From the NCBI GenBank assembly GCA_947624305.1, contig CANQKC010000016.1, positions 1 through 59,852 of the forward strand: DNA of 59,852 nt, in the 5' to 3' direction. The DNA comes from an uncultured Monoglobus sp. (GTDB taxonomy: Bacteria > Bacillota > Clostridia > Monoglobales > Monoglobaceae). Positions 31,255 through 40,688 of this stretch are shown one piece after another (position 1 is the stretch's first letter; each line of letters begins with the position of its first letter). The position numbers and the translations under genes were made by a program. Below the pieces are notes generated by a model, which made no database searches, was not told the DNA's origin, and worked only from the letters and a program-made list of their open reading frames with translations.

Positions 31255-31988
31255 GGTTCGATATACTCACGCTTTTTCCCGAGATGTTCGAGGCGGTGCT
31301 CGGCGGGAGCATAATCGGCAGAGCCGCCGCGAAAGGCCTGATCGAGCTGAATTTTGTGCAGATACGCGACTTCGCGTTCAACAAGCACAGGCGGGTCGAT
31401 CATTACCCTTACGGCGGCGGACAGGGCATGGTCATGCAGGCCGAGCCGATTTTTCTGGCGTATGAGAGCGTCGCGAAGGGGCTTGAAAAAAAGCCGTTCA
31501 CGGTCTATATGTCGCCGCAGGGGAAAACGCTCAGGCAGGGCATGGCAAAGCGCATAGCGAAAAAATATGAGCATGTGGTCATTCTCTGCGGCCACTACGA
31601 GGGTGTGGACCAGCGCGTACTTGACGAGATCGTCGACGCCGAGATCTCGCTGGGGGATTTCGTGCTGACGGGCGGCGAGATCGCGGCCATGGCGCTTGTG
31701 GACTGTGTGGCGCGGCTGCTGCCCGGGGTTCTCAAGTCGGAGGAGGCGTTCTCCGAGGAGTCGCATTACGGCGGTCTGCTTGAGTACCCGCAGTACACCC
31801 GCCCCGAGCTATGGCATGGCAGGCGGGTGCCCGAAGTCCTGCTCAGCGGCCACCACAAAAATATCGAGGCGTGGAAGCGCGAACAGGCGGTCATGACGAC
31901 GTTCAAAAAGCGCCGCGGCATGCTAAACCGCGCGAACCTGACCGACGCCGAGCGCGAACTCGTGGAAAAACTGAAAAAAGAAAAATAA
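31251..31988 (+). CDS. trmD: tRNA (guanine-N1-)-methyltransferase TrmD
   Basis: 245 residues. It makes m1G37 in tRNAs reading CNN codons, preventing +1 frameshifting. SPOUT trefoil-knot motifs: RFDILTLFPEMFEAVLGGSI, YPYGGGQGMVM, LCGHYEGVDQRV, EISLGDFVLTGGEIAAM and the C-terminal RPELWHGRRVPEVLLSGHH. Starts in the ATGA overlap with rimM. Last gene of the conserved operon, ending in a branched terminator. Confidence 0.97.
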   Translation: MRFDILTLFPEMFEAVLGGSIIGRAAAKGLIELNFVQIRDFAFNKHRRVDHYPYGGGQGMVMQAEPIFLAYESVAKGLEKKPFTVYMSPQGKTLRQGMAKRIAKKYEHVVILCGHYEGVDQRVLDEIVDAEISLGDFVLTGGEIAAMALVDCVARLLPGVLKSEEAFSEESHYGGLLEYPQYTRPELWHGRRVPEVLLSGHHKNIEAWKREQAVMTTFKKRRGMLNRANLTDAERELVEKLKKEK

Positions 31989-32038
31989 AACTGCCGCCCG
32001 GGGCGTTTTGCGCCGCGGGAAAAACGGCGGTTTTATTT
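31987..32038 (+). terminator. Terminator of the ylxM-trmD operon
   Basis: Outer stem AAAACTGCCG (31987-31996) / CGGCGGTTTT (32025-32034), with an inner GC hairpin (about 31997-32020), then ATTTTA. Confidence 0.75.
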
Positions 32039-32073
32039 TATAATAATTTTATAAATAAATTTTCACAAAACAG

Positions 32074-32102
32074 TTGTTTTTTGTCTTTTATTGTGGTAAA
32101 AT
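32074..32102 (+). promoter_or_regulatory. Promoter of the zinc-ribbon membrane protein gene
   Basis: TTGTTT (32074-32079), 17-bp spacer, TAAAAT (32097-32102). A second TATAAT lies nearby at about 32110 without a good -35. Confidence 0.5.
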
Positions 32103-32174
32103 TATTACTGTATAATTAATTCGCAATTGATTTGTCAAGAATATACAATCAGGCTGAAAGGTGGTCAGGAGACT

Positions 32175-34409
32175 ATGAAATGTGAAAAATGCGGCGCGGA
32201 ATTCCCGGAGGGCGCGAAGGCATGCCCCGAGTGCGGTTTTGCGCCGGGGCCCGCGGAAAGCGCGGCCAAGACGGAGAGCGCTGCGAAAGAGGACAGCGAT
32301 TTCGACAAGCGCTATTCGATGACTTTTGACAAAAAGGATACGGACGAGAATAAATATCAGATCGACGAGGAGCTTCGCAAAAAGCGCGAGGCGAGATACG
32401 ACGAGAGCTTCGCCAACATGAGCGACGACGAGAAGCTCAAGGCGCTTGAGGCGGCAAGGCTCGCGAGAAAGGAAAAGCGCGACCGCAAGATGCAGAAAAA
32501 GGCGGAGGGCGGCGTATTCGCTTCATTGAAATCGGACAAAAAGGATAGGCCCGCGCCCAAGCGCCGCGGCGCCGCAGCCGAAGGTAAGGACGCAAATCTG
32601 CCCAAGCCCGGCGAGAACAAGGTTTTCGAGCGCAGGGGAAATGCGTCCGAAAAGAGCGAGCGTCCCGCCCGCAAAAAGAAAAAGAGCTTTAAGCCGTCGG
32701 CCAAGGTCGGCCTTATAGCGGGCTGCGTGTTGGCGGTGCTGGTTATCGCCGTGGTTATCGCTTCGATAAACATGGCCACCAAGGTCAAGGTCGAGATGCC
32801 CGAGACTCCGACGGTTTACGCCAAGGGCAACACGCTTTATTCATCCTATGACGGCAAAGAGATCGAGATAAGCCAAAATTTTGTGGCAAGCGAGTATGTG
32901 GAGCCCTCGCAGCCGTCGGCGACTCCGTCAAGACGGAATGACGACGATGACGAGGACGAGGCGACGCCGACTCCCGAGCCGGAATACTATCCTCCGCGCG
33001 AGAAGGACCTTGTGACATACACGGCCGACGGCCTTGGCACATATTTCATTGACAACGCGGACTTTAACAACAACCGCGGCACTCTCAACTACAGCGAGAG
33101 CGGCAAGCGCCGCGGCACGGTCAAGATCGCCGACGATGTTTATTCGGACATTCTCGTGTCCGACGACGGCACGGGCGTTATGTACCTGACCGGAGCCGAC
33201 AAGTACGGCGGCGGCGGAACCCTCTGGTTCTGGTCGTCGGTCACAAAGACGGCCTCGGAGCTGGCTCCCGGCGTGCTGCCCGAGCATTTCGTGTTCGGAC
33301 AGAACACGAACAGCCTGCTTTATATCAACGAGTATAACAGCGAGTACAACGTGGGAAATCTGCACATGGCTGCCGTTTCGAACGGAGAGATAACGGGAAC
33401 GCAGATGGTCGATTCGGACGTGTACGACGTTTTCGGAACAAATCCGGGAGGCGGAGCGGTCGTTTACGCGAAAAACTATAACGACGAAAATCAGTGCTTT
33501 GATCTGTATCTGCAAAAGAGCGGCTCCGACGAGAAGGTCATGGTGACCGGCGGCTCAAGGTGCGAGCCGATATTCTGCAAGCTGTCCGACGGTATGTACG
33601 CCGGCGGAGGTTACGGCGAGACCGAGGAATATTATCAGTCGCTCTACTATGTGAGCCTCGCGGACGGCGAGAAGGAAAAGCTCGCGGGCAGTCTGACCGA
33701 GTTGGTAAAGATGAGCGCGGATGAGCAGGCGGTGATATTCCGCAAGGCCAACGCCGAGGGCACAGCGTTTGATTATTACTACGCGGGCATGGCTGGCACC
33801 GACGGCCAGCTCATGGCGTCAAATATAACCGTGCTTGACGATGAGGACCACAAGCGCGTTTCGCAGTTTGAGATCAGCGACGATTTCACAAAGGCGGCGT
33901 TTATTCAGGGCTATGACAAGGCCCGCGAGAGCGGCGCGCTGTTTGCCATCGCGATAAGCAACGGGGTCGTGGGAAGCGACACCAAGATCAGCGACACCGC
34001 GTATTCGTGCAGCATTACCCCCGACGGACAGATCATCAGATACGCGGACAACTATGACATAACATGGAACCTTGTGACGCTCAACGCGTGGAACAACGGC
34101 AAGGTCACGGAGCTTGCGAACGAGGTGGGCGCGGGCGCGTTCACGTTTGACAAGAACGGAAACTACACGGTCTACGCCAAGAATTACAGCCTTGAGACCC
34201 GCACCGGCGACGTTTACTGCGTAAGCAACAAGGGCAAAACGCGCGAGGTCGTCAAGGGCGTAAGCTCATACGGGCTCAAGGGCAGCGGCGACATAATTTA
34301 TTATAACAGCGGCGGCGGAGAGACCCCGTTTGAGCTGTTCCGCACCCGCGACGACGGCAAAAAAGCGAGGTCCGTGGACGAGGACGTAACCGAGGTAATA
34401 TCTTACTGA
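32175..34409 (+). CDS. Zinc-ribbon, single-pass membrane protein with extracellular beta-propeller-like domain
   Basis: 744 residues, function unknown. The N-terminus is a cytoplasmic zinc ribbon (CEKCGAEFPEGAKACPECG, four Cys). Next comes a highly charged Lys/Glu/Arg region (about 30-175), one membrane helix (about 180-203, GLIAGCVLAVLVIAVVIASI), a Pro/Asp/Glu linker with ATPTPEPE (about 245-275), and an outside domain of about 460 residues with repeated short strands such as DVYSDILVSDDGTGVMYLTG, FVFGQNTNSLLYIN, YSCSITPDGQIIRYADNY and FTFDKNGNYTVYAKNY, the look of a WD40/PD40-like propeller. Start is ATG 32175 with AGGAG upstream. It lies between trmD and nadD and seems to have its own promoter; nadD follows 19 bp later. 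Confidence 0.75.
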   Translation: MKCEKCGAEFPEGAKACPECGFAPGPAESAAKTESAAKEDSDFDKRYSMTFDKKDTDENKYQIDEELRKKREARYDESFANMSDDEKLKALEAARLARKEKRDRKMQKKAEGGVFASLKSDKKDRPAPKRRGAAAEGKDANLPKPGENKVFERRGNASEKSERPARKKKKSFKPSAKVGLIAGCVLAVLVIAVVIASINMATKVKVEMPETPTVYAKGNTLYSSYDGKEIEISQNFVASEYVEPSQPSATPSRRNDDDDEDEATPTPEPEYYPPREKDLVTYTADGLGTYFIDNADFNNNRGTLNYSESGKRRGTVKIADDVYSDILVSDDGTGVMYLTGADKYGGGGTLWFWSSVTKTASELAPGVLPEHFVFGQNTNSLLYINEYNSEYNVGNLHMAAVSNGEITGTQMVDSDVYDVFGTNPGGGAVVYAKNYNDENQCFDLYLQKSGSDEKVMVTGGSRCEPIFCKLSDGMYAGGGYGETEEYYQSLYYVSLADGEKEKLAGSLTELVKMSADEQAVIFRKANAEGTAFDYYYAGMAGTDGQLMASNITVLDDEDHKRVSQFEISDDFTKAAFIQGYDKARESGALFAIAISNGVVGSDTKISDTAYSCSITPDGQIIRYADNYDITWNLVTLNAWNNGKVTELANEVGAGAFTFDKNGNYTVYAKNYSLETRTGDVYCVSNKGKTREVVKGVSSYGLKGSGDIIYYNSGGGETPFELFRTRDDGKKARSVDEDVTEVISY

Positions 34410-34428
34410 TTTGTATAAAAACCGGCTT

Positions 34429-35055
34429 ATGAAAAAGGACACAGCGGAAAAAATCGGAATAATGGGCGGAACTTTTGATCCGCCCCATTTCGGACATTTT
34501 GTGATAGCCCAGACGGCGTTTGAGGCGCTGGGCCTCGGGAAGGTGCTTTTTATCCCGACCGGCAAAATTGTCTATAAAGACACCTGCGGCGAGGCTGACG
34601 GCCGCCACAGATTTAATATGCTCAAATCCGTGATTGACAGCAATCCGGATTTTGAACTATCGGATACCGAACTCAAACGGAGCGGGACCTCATACACCGC
34701 CGACACTTTGACGCGCCTCAAGGAGGGCGAATATAAGGATGCGGAGCTTTATTTTCTGGTCGGCGCCGACTCGCTTGACTACATGGACAAGTGGTACAGG
34801 CCCGATGTCGTTTTCAGCCTGTGCACCGTCGCTGTGGCGGAGCGGCGCGGATTTTCGAGCGATGAGGTCGAAAATAAGATAAAGCTCCTGAGCGAAAAAT
34901 TCGGCGCGAAGATCATCCGCCTTTCCATGCCGATGATCGACGTTTCATCCACCATGCTTCGGGAAATGGCGGGAGAGGGGCGCTCGATCAGATATCTGAC
35001 CCACGACAGCGTTATAGAGTATATAAACAAGCACAATTTATACGGAGGTGGATAA
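34429..35055 (+). CDS. nadD: Nicotinate-mononucleotide adenylyltransferase
   Basis: 208 residues. It transfers AMP to nicotinate mononucleotide in NAD synthesis. The nucleotidyltransferase motif GIMGGTFDPPHFGHFVIAQ and the C-terminal ISSTxxR equivalent VSSTMLREM are present. ATG 34429 fits the family start; an in-frame TTG at 34411 is possible, and neither has a strong SD. yqeK begins 1 bp after the stop with its SD inside nadD, so the two are tightly coupled as in Bacillus. Confidence 0.95.
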   Translation: MKKDTAEKIGIMGGTFDPPHFGHFVIAQTAFEALGLGKVLFIPTGKIVYKDTCGEADGRHRFNMLKSVIDSNPDFELSDTELKRSGTSYTADTLTRLKEGEYKDAELYFLVGADSLDYMDKWYRPDVVFSLCTVAVAERRGFSSDEVENKIKLLSEKFGAKIIRLSMPMIDVSSTMLREMAGEGRSIRYLTHDSVIEYINKHNLYGGG

Positions 35056-35056
35056 A

Positions 35057-35647
35057 ATGGCTGAAGCTTTAAGTATTGCGAGCATTGACGAGATCAAGAC
35101 CGAGCTTCGGAAAATTCTCAGCAAGCACCGTTACATTCATTCGCTGGGCGTCGCGGGCGAGGCCGAAAAGCTCGCGCGGCGCTACGGGGCTGATCCCGAA
35201 AAGGCGTACCTGGCGGGGCTTGTTCACGACTGCGCCAAGGAGTATGACCCCGCCGAAATGGAGAAAATATTGAAGACCGAATACGGCGTGGCCGCGGATT
35301 CGATGTCGAGGATAATGCCGAAGATCCTGCACGGCCCGCTGGGCGCATGCGACGCGCAGCGCAAGTTCGGGATCTATGATCCGGATATCCTTGACGCGGT
35401 GAGGTACCACACAACCGGAAAGGGCGGCATGCGTCTTTTGACAAAGATAATTTACATAGCCGACTATATCGAGCCGAACCGTGACTTTGACGGCGTGGAC
35501 AAGCTGAGGGAGATGGCGTATGACAACATTGACGAGGCGATCATATACGGCATTGACGAGACTATAAAGGACCTGATAAGGCGCGGCCTCGTTATCCATC
35601 CCGACACGATGAGCGCCCGCAATGATCTTATTATGAAAAGGGCTTAA
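35057..35647 (+). CDS. yqeK: YqeK, HD-domain diadenosine tetraphosphatase
   Basis: 196 residues. HD-superfamily metal residues: H in HRYIHSLGV, HD in LAGLVHDCAKEYDP, H in ILHGPLGA and H/D in YHTTGKGGM...IYIADYIEPNRDFDG. YqeK enzymes split Ap4A symmetrically into two ADP, limiting this alarmone. ATG 35057 is 6 nt after GGAGGTG, which lies in the end of nadD. Confidence 0.95.
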   Translation: MAEALSIASIDEIKTELRKILSKHRYIHSLGVAGEAEKLARRYGADPEKAYLAGLVHDCAKEYDPAEMEKILKTEYGVAADSMSRIMPKILHGPLGACDAQRKFGIYDPDILDAVRYHTTGKGGMRLLTKIIYIADYIEPNRDFDGVDKLREMAYDNIDEAIIYGIDETIKDLIRRGLVIHPDTMSARNDLIMKRA

Positions 35648-35694
35648 AAAAATCGGGCGCATCCCGCGCGAAAGGCACGAAAAGGAGAAGGATT

Positions 35695-36552
35695 ATGAGA
35701 AAAAAATCACCCGTAATCAGAGTGCTGTCGGCTGTTGTGCTGATCGCGTTCATTGTGATCGGCTTTAACGCCGGGCGGCTGTTTATCGGCGACAACGCGC
35801 CGTCGCGTCTGACCGACGTCACAAATATTCTTGTGGCGGGCGTGGACGTGGACGGTTACAGGACAGATCTTATTCTGATGGTTCAGGTGAACACAATAGA
35901 CAACAAAGTGAGCGTTCTGCAAATTCCGCGCGACACGCGCGTGAGCAACAACAGAAACGACAAAAAGATAAACTCGGCGTATTTTTCGGGCATTGACACG
36001 CTCAAAAAAGAGGTCAGGAGCGTGACCGGTCTTTATACCGACTTTTTTGCCACGATAACCTTTGACGCGTTCAAGGAGATAGTCGACGCGCTTGGCGGAG
36101 TTAAAATCGACGTGCCGATAGACATGAACTATCACGACCCCGTTCAGGGCCTTACGATCGAGCTTAAGGCCGGACGGCAGAAGCTCAGCGGCGAGGAGGC
36201 GATGATGTTCATGCGCTTCCGCAAGAACGACGACGGCACGGGCTATCCGATGGGCGACATTGACCGGAACAAGGCGCAGGCTGAGTTTTATTCCGCGGTC
36301 ATGAAAAAGACCATGAGCCCGATTGGGGTTTTGAAGGCTCCGTTCATATACGGCGCGGTCATGGAAAACACCACAACCGACTTAAACAACCGCGAGGTGC
36401 GGCAGCTCATGTTCCGCGTGTTCAAGATAGGCAAAAATAACATAAACATATATCAGCTTCCGGGCGAGCCGGGCTACCGTGGCGGAGTTTCATACTTCAT
36501 CTGCGACGAGGACGAAACCGAGGAGCTTATAGACGAAAATTTCAGGCATTAG
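35695..36552 (+). CDS. LytR-CpsA-Psr (LCP) family cell-wall glycopolymer transferase
   Basis: 285 residues, at the short end of the family. An N-terminal membrane anchor (about 7-26) precedes the extracellular LCP domain (about 42-215): TNILVAGVDVDGYRTDLILM, LQIPRDTRV with the catalytic Arg, FDAFKEIVDALGGVKIDVP, and FMRFRKNDDG followed by GDIDRNKAQ. LCP enzymes move wall teichoic acid or polysaccharide from a lipid carrier onto peptidoglycan. Encoded between yqeK and rsfS, a common clostridial arrangement. Confidence 0.92.
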   Translation: MRKKSPVIRVLSAVVLIAFIVIGFNAGRLFIGDNAPSRLTDVTNILVAGVDVDGYRTDLILMVQVNTIDNKVSVLQIPRDTRVSNNRNDKKINSAYFSGIDTLKKEVRSVTGLYTDFFATITFDAFKEIVDALGGVKIDVPIDMNYHDPVQGLTIELKAGRQKLSGEEAMMFMRFRKNDDGTGYPMGDIDRNKAQAEFYSAVMKKTMSPIGVLKAPFIYGAVMENTTTDLNNREVRQLMFRVFKIGKNNINIYQLPGEPGYRGGVSYFICDEDETEELIDENFRH

Positions 36553-36596
36553 TAATATGTTAAGCCGCGATACATAAAAATTGAAAGGAGATTACT

Positions 36597-36953
36597 ATGG
36601 CGAGCAAAAACGAGACCGTTAACAGGATAGTCAAGGTGCTTGACGACAAAAAGGGCAGAGATATTGAGGTTATTGATATTTCGGAACTCACGACCATGAC
36701 GGATTATTTTATAATCGTGACGGGCGGCTCCGACACGCAGGTAAAGGCGCTGTGCGACAGCGTGGAGGAGGAGCTTGAAAAGGACGGCCTGACCCCGACC
36801 AACAAGGAGGGCTACCGCACCGCCCAGTGGATATTGCTGGGATATGACGACGCGGTTGTGCATATTTTCCTTGCCGAGACCAGAGAGTTTTACGGCCTTG
36901 AGCGCATTTGGAAGGACGGCGTGAAGGTGGACGTTTCGGACATTGTCTCGTAA
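36597..36953 (+). CDS. rsfS: Ribosomal silencing factor RsfS
   Basis: 118 residues. Family motifs: DIEVIDISELTTMTDYFIIV, SDTQVKALCDSVEEEL, and the terminal AQWILLGYDDAVVHIFLAET followed by REFYGLERIW. It binds uL14 and blocks subunit joining when nutrients run out. GGAGAT lies before ATG 36597. The nadD-yqeK-LCP-rsfS-leuS order is as in many Clostridia. Confidence 0.96.
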   Translation: MASKNETVNRIVKVLDDKKGRDIEVIDISELTTMTDYFIIVTGGSDTQVKALCDSVEEELEKDGLTPTNKEGYRTAQWILLGYDDAVVHIFLAETREFYGLERIWKDGVKVDVSDIVS

Positions 36954-37022
36954 GCGGGCCGCCGTGATTTCAGAAACCGACGCAGCTATCTGCGAAAAGT
37001 ATAAAGAAAAGAGGATAAGAAT

Positions 37023-39488
37023 TTGAAGTACGATTTTAAGACAATTGAGGAAAAATGGCAGAAAATATGGGAGGAGACCGGCGAGTTCGACATTTCCGAG
37101 GATACCGAAAAGCCGAAGTATTACGCTCTTGAGATGTTTCCCTATCCCTCGGGCAACCTGCACATGGGCCATGTGAGGAACTACGCGATAGGCGATGTTG
37201 TCGCCCGCTATAAAAAGATGCAGGGCTTTAACGTGCTGCACCCGATGGGCTGGGACAGCTTCGGCCTCCCGGCCGAGAACGCGGCGATAAAGCACGGCGC
37301 GGACCCGGCGGATTGGACATGGTCGAATATCGACAACATGCGCAGACAGCTCAAGCGCATAGGACTGAGCTATGACTGGGACAGAGAGGTCGCCACCGCC
37401 AAGCCCGAGTATTATAAATTTACGCAGTGGATGTTCGCGCAGCTCTACAAGCACGGGCTGGCGTACAAAAAGAAATCATACGTTAACTGGTGCCCCTCGT
37501 GCGCCACGGTTCTGGCGAACGAGCAGGTCGTTAACGGCAAGTGCGAGCGCTGCAAGAGCGAGGTCGGCAAAAAGGATCTTGAGCAGTGGTTCTTCAAGAT
37601 CACAGACTACGCGCAGAGGCTGCTTGATGACATAGACAAATTAAAGGGCTGGCCCGACAAGGTAAAGCTTATGCAGACAAACTGGATAGGCCGCAGCGAG
37701 GGCGCCGAGGTCGATTTTAAGATCGACGGCAGCGACGAGACTCTGACGGTCTACACTACCCGTCCCGACACGATATTCGGCGTGAGCTACATGGTTATCG
37801 CGCCCGAGCACCCGCTGGTCGAAAAGCTTATTGCGGGCAGCGAGACCGAGGCCGAGTGCCGCGCCTTTATCAAAAAGGTACAGCACCAGAGCGAGATCGT
37901 GCGCTCCGCGACCGACACCGAAAAAGAGGGCGTGTTCACAGGAACGTATCTCATTCACCCGTTCACAGGCGCGAAGATACCGCTGTATCTCGCGAACTAT
38001 GTCCTGCTTGACTACGGCACGGGAATTGTTATGGGCGTTGCCGCCCACGACCAGCGCGACTTTGAGTTCGCCAAGAAGTACGATCTGCCAATCACGATAG
38101 TTATTCAGCCCGAAGGGCAGGACATGAAGTCCGAGGACATGACCGAGGCTTTCGCAGCCGAGGGAATTATGGAAAATTCCGGCGAGTTTGACGGCATGAA
38201 CAACAAAGACGCGATCAAGGCCATAACGAAGCGGCTCGAAGAGCTGGGGATCGGTCGCGGCAAGGTCAACTTCCGCTTAAGGGACTGGCTGATCTCAAGA
38301 CAGCGCTACTGGGGCGCGCCGATACCGGTCGTTTACTGCGACAAGTGCGGCGAGGTATTGGTTCCCGACGATCAGCTTCCGGTGATCCTGCCGCAGAACG
38401 TTAAGTTCACGGGCAAGGGCCAGTCGCCGCTCAGCGAGTGTGAGGAATTTGTTCACACGACCTGCCCCAAGTGCGGCGGCCCCGCCAGACGCGAGACCGA
38501 CACGATGGACACGTTTGTCTGCTCGTCGTGGTACTTCCTGAGATACTGCGATCCGCACAATACCGAAATGCCGTTTGACAAGGCCAAGACAGATTACTGG
38601 ATGAACGTCGATCAGTATATCGGCGGCGTCGAGCACGCGATACTTCATCTGCTATACGCGAGATTTTTCACAAAGGCGCTGCATGATTTCGGCTATGTGA
38701 GCTGTGACGAGCCGTTTGAAAATCTGCTGACGCAGGGCATGGTCTTAAAGGACGGAACAAAGATGTCAAAGTCCCTGGGCAATGTTGTGAGTCCCGAGGA
38801 GATTATCAATAAATACGGCGCTGACACCGCGCGTCTGTTTATCCTGTTCGCGGCTCCGCCCGAGCGCGACCTTGACTGGAACGACACGGCGGTCGAGGGC
38901 TCTTACAGATTTTTGAACCGCGTATGGAGAGCGGTCGAGGAGCTCAAGGACCTGATGACCGACGAGAAGCCCGGAAACGTTTCGGGCGAGGAGAGAAAGC
39001 TGCGCCTCGCGGTTCACAGCGCGATCAAAAAAGTCACAGCCGACTGCGACAGATTTAGCTTCAACACCGCGATAAGCGCGATCATGGAGATGGTGAACGC
39101 CCTGTATTACTATAAGGAGCATACGGCGAAGGAGGCACTTAGCCGTCCGGTCATTTCCGAGGCGCTGCGCTCGCTTATCCTGCTGCTCTCGCCTTTTGTG
39201 CCGCATATCGCGTCCGAGATGTGGCAGATAATCGGCGAGACATCGAACCTTGCCACCGTGAAGTGGCCCGAGTATGACGAGAGCGCGCTGGTTGTTGACG
39301 AGATCGAGATCGTGCTCCAGATAAACGGCAGGATCAGAGACAAAATAAAGATCAGCCCCGATTTGACCCGCGACGAGATGGTCGAGCTGGCCGTGAGCAA
39401 CGACAAAATAAAAGAGCTGACCGAGGGCAAACAGATCGTAAAATGCATCGCCGTGCCCAAGAAGCTTATAAACGTGGTCGTTAAATAA
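37023..39488 (+). CDS. leuS: Leucyl-tRNA synthetase
   Basis: 821 residues, class Ia. HIGH motif as [10 protein letters not shown] near 45-52 and KMSKS as [14 protein letters not shown] (about 580). Zinc-like cysteine pairs occur (CPSCATVL and CERCKSE; later CDKCGE and CPKCGG), with the CP1 editing domain (about 220-410, [13 protein letters not shown]) and an anticodon-binding helical C-terminus. The start codon is TTG 37023 after GAGGA. No T-box leader was found in the short 69-bp gap after rsfS. Confidence 0.97.
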   Translation: MKYDFKTIEEKWQKIWEETGEFDISEDTEKPKYYALEMFPYPSGNLHMGHVRNYAIGDVVARYKKMQGFNVLHPMGWDSFGLPAENAAIKHGADPADWTWSNIDNMRRQLKRIGLSYDWDREVATAKPEYYKFTQWMFAQLYKHGLAYKKKSYVNWCPSCATVLANEQVVNGKCERCKSEVGKKDLEQWFFKITDYAQRLLDDIDKLKGWPDKVKLMQTNWIGRSEGAEVDFKIDGSDETLTVYTTRPDTIFGVSYMVIAPEHPLVEKLIAGSETEAECRAFIKKVQHQSEIVRSATDTEKEGVFTGTYLIHPFTGAKIPLYLANYVLLDYGTGIVMGVAAHDQRDFEFAKKYDLPITIVIQPEGQDMKSEDMTEAFAAEGIMENSGEFDGMNNKDAIKAITKRLEELGIGRGKVNFRLRDWLISRQRYWGAPIPVVYCDKCGEVLVPDDQLPVILPQNVKFTGKGQSPLSECEEFVHTTCPKCGGPARRETDTMDTFVCSSWYFLRYCDPHNTEMPFDKAKTDYWMNVDQYIGGVEHAILHLLYARFFTKALHDFGYVSCDEPFENLLTQGMVLKDGTKMSKSLGNVVSPEEIINKYGADTARLFILFAAPPERDLDWNDTAVEGSYRFLNRVWRAVEELKDLMTDEKPGNVSGEERKLRLAVHSAIKKVTADCDRFSFNTAISAIMEMVNALYYYKEHTAKEALSRPVISEALRSLILLLSPFVPHIASEMWQIIGETSNLATVKWPEYDESALVVDEIEIVLQINGRIRDKIKISPDLTRDEMVELAVSNDKIKELTEGKQIVKCIAVPKKLINVVVK

Positions 39489-39511
39489 AACGGCGCTGTG
39501 AAAGGGTTATT

Positions 39512-40318
39512 ATGAACAGATACAGGCAGAGAAAGAAAAGGAGACGGCGCAGGATCATACTCATTCTCGTGATAATCGCGGTGCTTGCGGCTTTTGTTGT
39601 GCCCTACTGTCTGGAGCCGGGCGTGCCGGTGCTTATGTATCACTGCGTGTCCGAGGAGCCGAGGAGCGGCGATGAAAATCTCTATTGCCGCCCCGATCAG
39701 CTTGTGGAACAGTTTGACTATCTCAAGCGCGAGGGCTATACGACATTGTTCGCCGAGGAGTATGAGCAGGCGTATGACGTTAAAAAGCCGATAATACTCA
39801 CCTTCGACGACGGATATGAGGACTGCTACACCGAGCTCTATCCGCTGCTTAAAAAGTATAACTTTAAGGCGACGATATTCATGGTGGGCGATTATATCGA
39901 CAAAAAAGGATATTTAAGCTCCGAACAGATCCGCGAAATGGCGAAAAGCGGTTATGTCAGCGTTCAGAGCCACACGGCCCACCACGTCAATCTTGCCGAC
40001 ATGAGCGCGGACGAGCTTGACGCGGAATTCAGGGCGTCCTGCGCGTCGCTCGCGAAGATAACCGGAAAAAACGTCACGGTTCTGTCGTACCCCGGAGGCT
40101 ATTTCAACGACGAGGTACTGCGGCAGGCGAAAAGATATTTTACATACGGCTACGCGATCGACACGAATAAATATTCAAAGGATAACCATTACGAGATCTC
40201 AAGGGGCGGTGTTTTCCGCAACACCACGCTTGAGGCTTACGAGAGAGCGATCGAGACCTATTCCGAGAGCCGCATAGTCCGCGACTGGCTGAAGCTGTAT
40301 TATAAGATATTTGATTGA
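39512..40318 (+). CDS. Membrane-anchored polysaccharide deacetylase (CE4)
   Basis: 268 residues. A very basic N-terminus (RQRKKRRRRRI) and one membrane helix (about 15-33) put the domain outside. NodB motifs: MYHCVSEE near 44, metal-binding Asp pair in LTFDDGYEDC (MT1), HTAHHVNL (MT2, second and third ligand His), and YPGGYFNDEV (MT3). Likely removes N-acetyl groups from peptidoglycan or a surface polymer, a way of resisting lysozyme. Starts 23 bp after leuS with AAAGGG upstream, so may be co-transcribed with it. Confidence 0.92.
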   Translation: MNRYRQRKKRRRRRIILILVIIAVLAAFVVPYCLEPGVPVLMYHCVSEEPRSGDENLYCRPDQLVEQFDYLKREGYTTLFAEEYEQAYDVKKPIILTFDDGYEDCYTELYPLLKKYNFKATIFMVGDYIDKKGYLSSEQIREMAKSGYVSVQSHTAHHVNLADMSADELDAEFRASCASLAKITGKNVTVLSYPGGYFNDEVLRQAKRYFTYGYAIDTNKYSKDNHYEISRGGVFRNTTLEAYERAIETYSESRIVRDWLKLYYKIFD

Positions 40319-40345
40319 CGCGGACGGCTCCGAAAATCTCTTTAG

Positions 40346-40566
40346 AAATCAAAAAGCGTCTCCGCGGAGGCGGAGGCGCTTTTGATTTATACCGGTCGTT
40401 TGCGGGGCACATATTTGTTTGGTAATTGTTTTGTAAAGGAGAAAGTGTATAATAATTATACATTTTTTAGCGGTTCTGCTTAAGCGGTATCGAGAACCTT
40501 AGGGAACCGCAAACGGCCGGAAAACAAAAGGCGCGCACCTTAAATAAGGTGAGCGCCTTTGCTCTT
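40346..40566 (-). ncRNA. Candidate structured ncRNA (about 220 nt) with its own promoter
   Basis: Read leftward from the consensus promoter at 40573-40601, the transcript has: a 5' hairpin (about 40528-40560, AAAGGCGC...GCGCCTTT with inner CACCTTA/TAAGGTG); a domain closed by a 14-bp long-range stem, 40507-40520 with 40392-40405 (one mismatch when read leftward, fully paired with a G-U when read rightward); inside it, competing pairings GCGGTTC 40470-40476 / GAACCGC 40504-40510 and GGTTCT 40472-40477 / AGAACC 40493-40498; and a final GC-rich hairpin (about 40348-40386) ending GCTTTTTGATTTC. No ORF of note and no downstream leftward gene exist. A weaker rightward promoter (TTGTTT-16-TATAAT, 40426-40453) also occurs, so strand is not settled. 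The class is not recognised. Confidence 0.55.
40348..40386. terminator. GC-rich hairpin after the deacetylase gene
   Basis: An ATCAAAA...TTTTGAT outer stem and a GCG-x-CTCCGC / GCGGAG-x-CGC inner stem around GGAG. It can end the deacetylase transcript rightward and the candidate ncRNA leftward (TTTTTGATTTC). T runs are short on both sides. Confidence 0.6.
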
Positions 40567-40572
40567 GTTTGT

Positions 40573-40601
40573 ATTATACAACCTTTATGCGAATTTGTCA
40601 A
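40573..40601 (-). promoter_or_regulatory. Orphan consensus promoter driving the candidate ncRNA
   Basis: Minus strand TTGACA (40601-40596), exactly 17 bp, TATAAT (40578-40573). The next gene downstream in this direction would be more than 18 kb away, with oppositely oriented genes between, so the promoter must serve a non-coding RNA or an antisense transcript. Confidence 0.85.
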
Positions 40602-40688
40602 CCGAAATAAAACGAATATTTAACAAATATTTGACTCGGAGCCGAGTTTTATTGGTCAAATTTCCGATTATGTTTTTTGGCGCCGCCG

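Noticed and set aside
36954..37022. T-box leader before leuS
   Set aside because: The gap is only 69 bp with no specifier stem, T-box sequence or terminator.
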